A model generated the notes under the pieces. It made no database searches. It worked only from the letters and a program-made list of their open reading frames with translations, and had not been told where the DNA came from. A program made the position numbers and the translations under genes. Positions 56,598-64,000 of a stretch of DNA of 64,000 nucleotides are shown one piece after another (position 1 is the first letter of the stretch; every line of letters begins with the position of its first letter). The stretch comes from Marinobacter litoralis (lineage in GTDB: Bacteria; Pseudomonadota; Gammaproteobacteria; Pseudomonadales; Oleiphilaceae), in contig NZ_JAELVS010000004.1 in the NCBI RefSeq assembly GCF_016427555.1, positions 1 to 64,000 of the forward strand, read 5' to 3'.

Positions 56598-57566
56598 GTG
56601 AGTAGACAGGATTCACAACAACTCGCAATTCCGAACGGTTACGCTCTGTTGAACGATCGGGTCATGGCTCGCATCAGCGGGCCGGGCACCGACAAATTCG
56701 TGCAAGGCCAGTTCACCCAGCACGTAGACGAGATCACGCAAGAGCAATCACTCAGAGCCGCGGCCTGCACGCACAAGGGGCGTGCCTATTGCCTGACTCG
56801 CCTGGTCAGGGATGGCGACGACCTGTTGATGGACTTCGATGCCACCCGGGCCGAAGCCACCATTGCTCATCTGAAAAAATATCTGATGCTCTTTCGCGGT
56901 ACCAGCCTCGAGACCCTGCCTGCCAAGCGGATCATTGGCTTGCTCGGCGAAGCCTCGGCCATCTCGGTGGCCGGCGAAGACGCACGCGCATTGACCGAGC
57001 CGGGACAAACCCTGAAAGTCGGTGACAGCCACCTGATCCGGATCGAAAACACGGCAGACGGCACCGCACGCTATGAATGGTGGCAATCTGCAGACGAGCT
57101 ACCTATGCCCGACGGTATCGCCGAACTTTCCCTTGAGCAGTGGCTGGCTTCGAGCATTTCCGCGGGCGTACCCTGGCTGACCGAGGCGACTCAGGAAGCC
57201 TACGTACCGCAAATGATGAACCTCCAACACTTGCAGGGCGTGCATTTCAAGAAGGGCTGCTATACCGGACAGGAAGTGATTGCTCGCATGCACTTCCTTG
57301 GCCAGTTGAAAAAAAGCCTTTTCCGACTATCTTTCACCAACACACCACAGGCGCCTGCCGCCGGCAGCAAACTGTTGGCCGGCGAGAAATCTGTGGGCGA
57401 AGTGGTCAACGCCCTGATGACCGGCGAGCAGGAGGGCGAAATGCTTGCCGTTATTCGTCATGACGCCAGTACGGAAACACTGTCGCTGGAAGGAATGCCC
57501 GAGGCAGGCATCAAACTCGAGCAGTTGCCTTACGCTGTGCCGGAACAGCAACCTTCTGATACATAA
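56598..57566 (+). CDS. ygfZ: Folate-binding protein YgfZ
   Basis: A 322-residue aminomethyltransferase-fold protein needed for some iron-sulfur proteins. The KGCYTGQEVIAR motif with its conserved cysteine is present at about 217-228. The GTG at 56598 has GGAG 6 bases upstream, whereas the ATG at 56592 is too close to it. It follows ygfX by 14 bases. Confidence 0.92.
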   Translation: MSRQDSQQLAIPNGYALLNDRVMARISGPGTDKFVQGQFTQHVDEITQEQSLRAAACTHKGRAYCLTRLVRDGDDLLMDFDATRAEATIAHLKKYLMLFRGTSLETLPAKRIIGLLGEASAISVAGEDARALTEPGQTLKVGDSHLIRIENTADGTARYEWWQSADELPMPDGIAELSLEQWLASSISAGVPWLTEATQEAYVPQMMNLQHLQGVHFKKGCYTGQEVIARMHFLGQLKKSLFRLSFTNTPQAPAAGSKLLAGEKSVGEVVNALMTGEQEGEMLAVIRHDASTETLSLEGMPEAGIKLEQLPYAVPEQQPSDT

Positions 57567-57567
57567 G

Positions 57568-57600
57568 TTGACAGGAAAGCTTGCCGTTATTTGGTATAAA
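57568..57600 (+). promoter_or_regulatory. Candidate promoter for HDOD gene
   Basis: TTGACA (57568-57573) is an exact -35 and TGGTATAAA (57592-57600) resembles an extended -10. The spacing of 21 bases is longer than ideal, so the extended -10 may carry most of the strength. It directly follows the ygfZ stop. Confidence 0.45.
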
Positions 57601-57657
57601 TGTAGCCATACACTGAGCCCGGTTTAAGGGCCCCATTCAAGCGGAAACAGACGGACC

Positions 57658-58491
57658 ATGGCAGACATTATCGAGACCATTAAAGCGGACCTGACCAGCG
57701 CCATCGAGAACGACAAGTTAATCTTGCCAACGCTGCCCGAAGCGGCCCTGCAGGTCCGGGAGATCGCGGAGTCCGAAGATACTTCGATTGCGGATCTTGT
57801 GGCTGTGATCAGTAACGACACCGCTCTGTCTGCCCGAATCATTCGCGTTTGCAACAGCCCGCTGTTTCGCGGCACCCGCGCCATTGAAAACCTGAACATG
57901 GCGGTAAGTCGCCTGGGCATGACCTATACCAGCAATCTGGCCATGGGGCTGGCCATGGAGCAAATGTTCCAGGCCACCTCGGATATGGTCGACAAACGGC
58001 TTCGGGCGACATGGCAGGCCAGCACGGAAGTTGCCGGCATCTGTCATGTACTGGCTCAGCACTACACAAAACTAAGACCAGACCAAGCCACTCTGGCCGG
58101 GCTGGTGCATCTGATCGGCGTGCTTCCGATACTTCGCTATGTTGAAGATCAAAGCCTGGAACTGAGCGGCATCGTATTGGATGCGGTGATCGAAGAACTG
58201 CACCCCCGCCTTGGCAGCTTGATCCTGAAAAAGTGGCAATTCCCGGAAGCCCTGCAGAGCGTGCCTCTGGAGTATGCAAACTTCCAGCGTGACGTGCCCC
58301 AGGCCGACCATGCCGACCTGGTGATGATCGCCAACCTGCAACGGGTTGCTGGCACTAGTCATCGCTGGAATGAGATGGATTTCTCGTCTATTTCGGCGTT
58401 CAGCCGCCTGGGACTGGATCCTGAAATGAACATGGCTGAGGAAGAAGATCTGAGCGCCCAAATGGAAGCAGCCATGGCGCTGCTCGGATAG
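57658..58491 (+). CDS. HDOD domain signalling protein
   Basis: A 277-residue single HDOD domain. LPEAALQVREIAESEDTS, NSPLFRGTRAI and LAGLVHLIGVLPIL follow the family pattern. The metal-binding HD residues of true HD phosphohydrolases are missing (VHLIG), as usual for HDOD. Such proteins act in signalling, often with c-di-GMP. The function is not assignable from sequence. It has its own candidate promoter and is convergent with ung. Confidence 0.9.
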   Translation: MADIIETIKADLTSAIENDKLILPTLPEAALQVREIAESEDTSIADLVAVISNDTALSARIIRVCNSPLFRGTRAIENLNMAVSRLGMTYTSNLAMGLAMEQMFQATSDMVDKRLRATWQASTEVAGICHVLAQHYTKLRPDQATLAGLVHLIGVLPILRYVEDQSLELSGIVLDAVIEELHPRLGSLILKKWQFPEALQSVPLEYANFQRDVPQADHADLVMIANLQRVAGTSHRWNEMDFSSISAFSRLGLDPEMNMAEEEDLSAQMEAAMALLG

Positions 58492-58501
58492 CTGGCCGGA
58501 T

Positions 58502-59227
58502 TCAGAAGTCGAGCAGCTGCTGCGAAGAGGCAGGCAGAGCCCAGTCAATCGGGCTCTGGCGCTGCTCTACCAACCACTGATTGGTACGCGAAAAATGCTG
58601 ACACCCGAAGAACCCGCGATAGGCACTGAGCGGTGAAGGGTGCGGTCCTTCCAACACCAAATGGCGTTCCCGATCAATGATCTGCCCTTTCTTCCTGGCG
58701 TAACTACCCCAAAGCAGGAACACCACGCCTTCGCGCTGCTCATTGACCAGCCCAATCACCCGGTCCGTAAACGTTTCCCAACCCTTGCCTTGATGGGCTC
58801 CGGCTTTACCCTGCTCAACGGTCAATACCGCGTTTAGCAACAAGACGCCCTGATCCGCCCATGACTGCAGGCAGCCGTGCCCAGCTGGCGCAATACCGAG
58901 ATCCTGCTGGATCTCTTTGAAAATATTCGTCAGAGAGGGGGGCGTTGGTACGCCAGGGGAGACAGAGAAACACAAACCGTGCGCCTGACCGGGGCCATGG
59001 TACGGGTCTTGCCCCAGAATCACGACTTTAACCTGATCGAGCGGTGTGCTGTTCAGAGCATTGAACAGCTGCGACCTTGGCGGGAAGAGCGTCTTTCCTG
59101 CGCTCTCCTCTTGTGCCAGAAATTCTGCCAGGCGATGCATATAGGGTTGGCGGAACTCGCCCGCCAACCACTGATCCCAGCCGTGCCCGGGCTTTAATTC
59201 CTGAGCCAGCGCCTCGACCGGGTGCAT
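58502..59227 (-). CDS. ung: Uracil-DNA glycosylase
   Basis: A 241-residue family-1 enzyme that removes uracil from DNA. The water-activating aspartate is in [33 protein letters not shown] holds the uracil-binding asparagine, and [13 protein letters not shown] contains the catalytic histidine. Its start is three bases from the lysS stop, so both are read as one unit. Confidence 0.97.
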   Translation of the reverse strand: MHPVEALAQELKPGHGWDQWLAGEFRQPYMHRLAEFLAQEESAGKTLFPPRSQLFNALNSTPLDQVKVVILGQDPYHGPGQAHGLCFSVSPGVPTPPSLTNIFKEIQQDLGIAPAGHGCLQSWADQGVLLLNAVLTVEQGKAGAHQGKGWETFTDRVIGLVNEQREGVVFLLWGSYARKKGQIIDRERHLVLEGPHPSPLSAYRGFFGCQHFSRTNQWLVEQRQSPIDWALPASSQQLLDF

Positions 59228-59230
59228 GCC

Positions 59231-60766
59231 TTATTCGTCTCCGGAAGTCTGCTCTGCTTTATGCTCCGGACGCATGGCCGGGAACAGAATCACATCACGA
59301 ATGGACGGGGAATCAGTCAGCATCATCGCCAAACGGTCGATACCGATACCTTCACCCGCCGTTGGCGGCAAGCCGTACTCCAACGCCATCACGTAGTCGT
59401 CGTCGTAGAACATGGCCTCGTCGTCGCCGGCGTCCTTCTCGGCCACCTGCGCCTTGAAGCGCTCGGCCTGATCTTCCGCATCGTTCAGCTCCGAGAAACC
59501 GTTGGCAATTTCACGGCCGCCCACAAAGAATTCGAAACGCTCAGTCACGAACGGATCGCTGTCTTTACAGCGAGCCAGCGGCGACACTTCTTTCGGGTAC
59601 TCGGTGATGAACGTGGGCTGCATCAAGCGGTGCTCGGCGGTTTCTTCGAAGATCTCGATTTGTACCTTACCCAAGCCCCAGATGTCTTTAACCTTGATGC
59701 CCAGACCTTTGGCCAGCTCGCGTGCCTGCGCTTCGTCGGCCAGCTGTTCGCGAGTGAACTCCGGGTTATAGCGCAGGATCGCGTCCACGACGGTCAAGCG
59801 CTCAAACGGCTTGCCGAAGTCGTATTCAACGACTTCTTCTGTGCCGTCTTTCAACACACGGGTATTGGTGACCGTGGTCGTGCCCAGCACTTTTTGCGCG
59901 ATGGTGCGCAGCATGTCTTCGGTCAGATCCATCAGGTCGTTGTAATCTGCGTAGGCCTGATAGAATTCAACCATGGTGAATTCCGGGTTGTGGCGGGTTG
60001 ATAACCCTTCGTTGCGGAAGTTCCGGTTGATCTCGAAGACTCGCTCGAATCCACCCACAACCAAACGCTTGAGATACAGCTCTGGCGCAATCCGCAGGTA
60101 CATGTCGATACCCAGCGCGTTATGGTGAGTCACGAACGGGCGTGCAGTAGCGCCACCCGGAATCACCTGCAACATGGGCGTTTCAACTTCCATGTAGTCA
60201 CGCTCGGTGAAATACTGGCGCATCACGTTGATGATTTTCGAACGCGCATGAAACACCCGTCGGCTATCTTCGTTCATCATCAGGTCCACGTAACGATGAC
60301 GATAGCGGGCTTCGGTGTCAGTCAAACCTTTGTGCTTTTCAGGCAGCGGACGCAGTGATTTGGTGAGCAAGGTGTACTCATCCATTGCCACGTACAGATC
60401 GCCTTTACCCGACTTGCACAGCACACCGCGTACACCCACAATGTCGCCAAGATCCCAATGCTTGGTGTCTTTCTGGACATCTTTGGTGGCGTAGATCTGA
60501 ATGCGGCCGGTCATATCCTGAACCACTTTGAACGCCTTGCGGTCGAGCATCATGCGGCCAGCGATGGCCACCTGGATGCCCATGGCTTCCAGCTCTTCCT
60601 TGGACTTGTCACCGTATTTTTCCTGCAATTCGGCAGCGGTGGCATCACGGCGGAAATCGTTCGGGAACGCATTGCCCTGCTCTCGCAAGGTGGCCAGTTT
60701 GGCACGGCGCTCGGCAATCAGCTTGTTGTCCTCGGGCTGGGTCGCGTTCTGGTTCTGTTCAGTCAT
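59231..60766 (-). CDS. lysS: Lysyl-tRNA synthetase (class II)
   Basis: A 511-residue class II enzyme. The N-terminal OB fold ([26 protein letters not shown], first part) binds the anticodon. Motif 2 is [21 protein letters not shown] (central part) and motif 3 [13 protein letters not shown]. It sits just downstream of prfB, an arrangement also found in E. coli. ATG 60766. Confidence 0.97.
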   Translation of the reverse strand: MTEQNQNATQPEDNKLIAERRAKLATLREQGNAFPNDFRRDATAAELQEKYGDKSKEELEAMGIQVAIAGRMMLDRKAFKVVQDMTGRIQIYATKDVQKDTKHWDLGDIVGVRGVLCKSGKGDLYVAMDEYTLLTKSLRPLPEKHKGLTDTEARYRHRYVDLMMNEDSRRVFHARSKIINVMRQYFTERDYMEVETPMLQVIPGGATARPFVTHHNALGIDMYLRIAPELYLKRLVVGGFERVFEINRNFRNEGLSTRHNPEFTMVEFYQAYADYNDLMDLTEDMLRTIAQKVLGTTTVTNTRVLKDGTEEVVEYDFGKPFERLTVVDAILRYNPEFTREQLADEAQARELAKGLGIKVKDIWGLGKVQIEIFEETAEHRLMQPTFITEYPKEVSPLARCKDSDPFVTERFEFFVGGREIANGFSELNDAEDQAERFKAQVAEKDAGDDEAMFYDDDYVMALEYGLPPTAGEGIGIDRLAMMLTDSPSIRDVILFPAMRPEHKAEQTSGDE

Positions 60767-60817
60767 GTTAGCTCACTAAGAAGTCGGGGGTGTCCGGTTC
60801 GGGTTGAATGGCGCTGT

Positions 60818-61913
60818 TCACAGCGCCATCTTCAGACTGGCTTCAATAAACTTGTCGATGTCACCATCGAGCACCGACTGGGTGTTACTGGTTTCCACCT
60901 TGGTGCGAAGATCTTTGATACGGCTGTCGTCCAGCACGTATGAACGGATCTGGCTACCCCAGCCGATGTCAGACTTAGAGTCTTCCTGCTTCTGTTTTTC
61001 GGCGTTGCGCAATTGCATTTCACGCTCGAACAGCTTGGCTTTAAGCTGTTTCATCGCCTGGTCTTTGTTCTGGTGCTGGCTTCGCCCAGCCTGACACGCC
61101 ACCACGATTCCGGTGGGGTTGTGGGTCAGTCGTACCGCCGATTCAGTCCGGTTTACGTGCTGACCACCGGCACCGGAGGCACGGTATACGTCAACCCGCA
61201 GATCGGCCGGGTTGATGTCGATTTCGAAGCTGTCATCCACTTCCGGCGAGATGAATACGGAAGAAAACGAGGTATGCCGGCGATTACCGGAATCAAACGG
61301 CGACTTACGTACCAGACGATGAACGCCAGTTTCGGTCCGCAGCCAACCGTAGGCATAGTCGCCCTGAATATGAATGGTCGCGCTCTTGATGCCCGCGACT
61401 TCACCTTCCTGAAGTTCGACGATTTCAGCTTTAAAACCCCGGCGCTCGGCCCAGCGCAAGTACATGCGCAGCAGCATGTTGCCCCAGTCTTGGGCTTCGG
61501 TACCGCCAGAGCCAGCCTGAATTTCCAGGTAGGCATTATTGGCATCCATTTCACCGGAGAACATGCGGCGGAATTCGAGCTTCTCGAGTTCTTTATCCAG
61601 ACCTTCAAGGTCGGCCTCGATTTCCTGAACGGTACCTTCGTCGTCCTCTTCCACGGCCATTTCAAGCAGACTTTCTGCATCGGCCAGGCCGGAGGTGAGG
61701 TTATCAATGGTTCTGACGATCAGTTCGAGGTCAGAACGCTCTTTACCCAGTGACTGGGCGCGCTCCGGATCGTCCCACACGGTTGGGAGTTCAAGTTCGC
61801 GTTCTACTTCGACCAGACGTTCGCTTCGCTGATCGTAGTCAAAGATACCCCCTCAGCGCTTCGGTGCGCTCGCGAAGCTCTTTGATCTTCGTCACTATGG
61901 GATTAATTTCCAT
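60818..61913 (-). CDS. prfB: Peptide chain release factor 2 (programmed +1 frameshift)
   Basis: A 364-residue release factor recognising UGA and UAA, encoded in two frames. Translation starts at ATG 61913 and reads 24 codons to a TGA at 61839-61841. Ribosomes must shift +1 on CTT to continue at GAC (61840). AGGGGG, an internal Shine-Dalgarno-like sequence, precedes CTT-TGA-C. The second frame carries the SPF codon-recognition motif and GGQ ([13 protein letters not shown]) for peptide release. Length equals E. coli RF2 within one residue. This is the established autoregulatory frameshift: more RF2 means more termination at the TGA. Confidence 0.97.
61839..61852 (-). promoter_or_regulatory. prfB: prfB frameshift site
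   Basis: On the minus strand the bases AGGGGG TAT CTT TGA C read as in E. coli prfB. The slippery codon is CTT, the stop is TGA at codon 25, and C after it makes the stop weak. The site lets RF2 level control its own synthesis. Confidence 0.95.
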
Positions 61914-62043
61914 GAAACCTTGTCTCGCTTTGGAAAATGGTGCGATAAAAACTGAGGGCGAATTCTACCGGAATTCGAGCGCTAAATCAGCTATTCGTAG
62001 ATGGGTGCAGGCACCGTACAAGGTAGGGCTTTCCGAGGGGTAA

Positions 62044-62067
62044 GGGTCTGGCCCCGGGGTCAGACCC
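62044..62067. terminator. GC-rich palindrome at recJ 3' end
   Basis: GGGTCTG (62044-62050) and CAGACCC (62061-62067) pair exactly around a central CCCCGGGG. It overlaps the recJ stop codon. There is no long T-run on the minus-strand side. It may be a terminator or a dispersed palindromic motif. Only one copy was seen in this window. Confidence 0.5.
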
Positions 62068-63805
62068 CACCCCGGTTCAGCGGCTCAAGATAATCGACCA
62101 TCAACTGCAGGTTGGTCCGCCCTCGGAAGGTGTTGGCATCCGGCTTGTAGACCACCCGGGCACCGGAGCGGGTGTAGTCCGGCACTTCAGGGCCTGTGTT
62201 AAAGGCGATGGCATCGATAATGCCGCCACCCTCTGCAGGCTGCAGCACCAGTTTCAAATGATTCTCCCCGACAATGCGCTGACTGACGACGTTGAATTCC
62301 CCGTCGAACAGGGGCTCAGGGAAGTGCTGCCCCCAAGGGCCACTACGCTTGAGCAGGTAGGCGGTATCGAGATTCAGCTCGTTAGCTGCTAGCGGACCAT
62401 CGGTGACGATCGCCGCTTCCAGATCCTCTGGTTTCAGGCTATCCCGCACTGCCTCGTCGAAAGCTTTGCTGAAAGCCTCCAGGTCATCACGGGCAATGGT
62501 CATGCCCGCGGCCATGGCGTGGCCGCCGTATTTTTTCATCAAGCCGGGCGACTTGGCATCCACCACCGCGAGGGCATCGCGGATGTGCAGACCAGGAATG
62601 GAACGGGCAGAGCCTTTCAAGCTAACACCATCGTCATCCGGAGCAAACGCAATCGTCGGGCGATGGGTCTGCTCACGAATTCTGGCAGCAAGAATGCCGA
62701 TTACACCCTGATGCCAATCCGGATCAAACAATGCCAGGCCCCAAGGCAAACCGGCAATGTCGAGCGACATAGAAGCCAGCAATTCTTGCGCTTGCTGCTT
62801 CATGTCTTTTTCGATGGTGCGTCGTTCGCGATTGAAAGTATCCAGTTCTTGAGCAAGCCGCAGAGCTTCATCCGGGCTGTCCGCAAGCAGGCAGGCAATG
62901 CCGATACTCATATCATCCAGACGACCGGCGGCATTCAGACGCGGCCCGACAACGAAACCCAAATCGGTCGAACTGATCTCGGTATGATCCCGGCCCGCCA
63001 CTTTCAGCAGCGCCAGTATACCGGGGCGTGCCTCGCCTTTGCGGATGCGCCTTATGCCCTGCTCAACGAAGATTCGATTGTTATGGTCCAGTGGCACAAC
63101 GTCCGCCACCGTGCCCAACGCCACCAAGTCCAGCAAAGTGCCCAGATTGGGCTCAGGATTCGGCAGCAGGTTGCGATCACGCAGGTGCTTTCGCAGCGCC
63201 GTAAGCACGTAAAACATGACCCCCACGCCAGCAGCGTTCTTGCTCAGGAACGGGCAACCGGGCTGATTGGGGTTTACAATGGCGTCCGCATCCGGCAGCT
63301 CTTCTCCTGCCAGGTGGTGGTCGGTAACAACCACTTTGATTCCGAGATTCCGTGCCGCACGCACGCCTTCGATGGCGGAGATGCCGTTATCCACCGTCAC
63401 CAGTAAATCAGGCAGCTCCCCCTCTTCCTGCAATCGATGGATAATTCCAGGTGTCAGCCCGTAACCATCCGAGAAACGGCTTGGCACGCGGAAATCGACC
63501 GATGGCACACCCAGCATCGACAAGCCGAGCATGGCAACAGCGGTACTGGTGGCTCCGTCTGCGTCGAAATCACCCAAAATCATCACGCGCTGTTTCTGCA
63601 CAACGGCATCGGCAAGCAACTCCACCGCCCGATCGATGCCTCGCAATTGCATCGGCGATGCCAGGTGCTTCAGGGTGTATTGGAGCTGATCATCGGAATG
63701 CACCCCCCGGGCGGCGTACAACCGGCGAAGGATGGGAGGCAGACTGTGCCCCCAGTTCGGCGTATCAGCCGGCTGGGGGCGGCGCAGGATCTTTTTGGGA
63801 GTCAT
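62060..63805 (-). CDS. recJ: Single-stranded-DNA-specific exonuclease RecJ
   Basis: A 581-residue 5'-3' exonuclease. The DHH phosphoesterase core includes GDFDADGATSTAVAML, VTDHHLAGEELPDADAIVNP and the later GGHAMAAGMTIARDDL (DHHA1) motif. The C-terminal OB fold is present. It processes DNA ends in recombination and repair. It starts six bases after the thrC stop on the same strand, so the two are cotranscribed. Confidence 0.95.
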   Translation of the reverse strand: MTPKKILRRPQPADTPNWGHSLPPILRRLYAARGVHSDDQLQYTLKHLASPMQLRGIDRAVELLADAVVQKQRVMILGDFDADGATSTAVAMLGLSMLGVPSVDFRVPSRFSDGYGLTPGIIHRLQEEGELPDLLVTVDNGISAIEGVRAARNLGIKVVVTDHHLAGEELPDADAIVNPNQPGCPFLSKNAAGVGVMFYVLTALRKHLRDRNLLPNPEPNLGTLLDLVALGTVADVVPLDHNNRIFVEQGIRRIRKGEARPGILALLKVAGRDHTEISSTDLGFVVGPRLNAAGRLDDMSIGIACLLADSPDEALRLAQELDTFNRERRTIEKDMKQQAQELLASMSLDIAGLPWGLALFDPDWHQGVIGILAARIREQTHRPTIAFAPDDDGVSLKGSARSIPGLHIRDALAVVDAKSPGLMKKYGGHAMAAGMTIARDDLEAFSKAFDEAVRDSLKPEDLEAAIVTDGPLAANELNLDTAYLLKRSGPWGQHFPEPLFDGEFNVVSQRIVGENHLKLVLQPAEGGGIIDAIAFNTGPEVPDYTRSGARVVYKPDANTFRGRTNLQLMVDYLEPLNRGGV

Positions 63806-63811
63806 GCCGGA

Positions 63812-64000
63812 TCAGGCATTTTTCCAGTGCTTGGACAAAAAGCCCTGCACTTCAGACAGATCGTTTTCAAGAACGGTATAACGCTCTTCCCGCTCGAACA
63901 GATCCGCCATGTGAGGCGGCAACTGCGGCTTCACCGACAAGCCAGACTCAACAATGGCATCCGGGAACTTGGCCGGGTGCGCGGTACCCAGAGTGATCAT
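63812..64000 (-). CDS. thrC: Threonine synthase, C-terminal end only
   Basis: The last 62 residues of a protein whose 5' part lies beyond the window. ITLGTAHPAKFPDAI is the C-terminal motif of threonine synthase, followed by LPPHMADLFEREER. The full gene would make threonine from O-phosphohomoserine with PLP. The ATG at the window edge is internal, not the real start. It ends six bases before recJ. Confidence 0.88.
   Translation of the reverse strand: MITLGTAHPAKFPDAIVESGLSVKPQLPPHMADLFEREERYTVLENDLSEVQGFLSKHWKNA

Noticed and set aside
61842-61913. A premature stop or pseudogene in prfB
   Set aside because: The stop sits in the exact context of the known programmed frameshift and the two parts join to a full-length RF2.

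Overview
The window is chromosomal DNA of a gammaproteobacterium, most likely Marinobacter or a close marine relative. The evidence is a 512-residue fatty acyl-CoA/aldehyde reductase of the Marinobacter wax-ester type, a Pseudomonas-like block (gacS, cysM, rlmD, relA, mazG), an rpoE-rseA-rseB-rseC-mucD operon and moderately high GC. About 53 protein genes fill almost the whole window. I saw no rRNA or tRNA gene, insertion sequence, prophage or CRISPR array. Most of it is core genome.

Layout. 1-352: 3' end of a DUF6279-type lipoprotein gene. 428-6620: a catabolic locus on the minus strand (ACAD10/11-type acyl-CoA dehydrogenase, short-chain dehydrogenase, aminoglycoside-phosphotransferase-fold kinase, histidine-phosphatase-fold protein, second short-chain dehydrogenase) with a divergent LysR regulator. 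Two related, highly structured repeats lie in the 530-bp gap inside it. 6617-12702: accessory metabolism (small membrane protein, isopropylmalate-dehydrogenase-like enzyme plus class III aminotransferase, YceB-like lipoprotein, class I aminotransferase, D-2-hydroxyacid dehydrogenase). 12757-17170: CrbR-like response regulator, acetyl-CoA synthetase and the fatty acyl reductase. 17531-21327: a GGDEF/EAL protein and a methyltransferase plus DUF2156 pair that may act on lipids.

21319-37667: mostly housekeeping genes (murI, nudC, plsB, rsmJ, tsaB, adk, a YbaK-like/HDOD fusion, ppc, mazG, relA, rlmD, cysM). 37826-40690: the hybrid kinase GacS. 40696-46793: a tightly overlapping operon lepA-lepB-DUF4845-rnc-era-recO-pdxJ read on the minus strand. 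46896-49619: a CHASE/PAS/GGDEF/EAL protein with a damaged EAL domain. 49739-54065: the envelope-stress operon. 54183-58491: nadB, sdhE, ygfX, ygfZ and an HDOD protein. 58502-64000: ung, lysS, prfB with its programmed frameshift, recJ and the 3' end of thrC.

The parts most worth following up are the candidate kinase/ACAD pathway for hydroxy-acyl-CoA substrates, whose phosphatase-like member lacks the second catalytic histidine, and the two structured repeats, whose stem sequences differ but keep their pairing. The rest is largely well-understood core biology with local oddities noted per gene.
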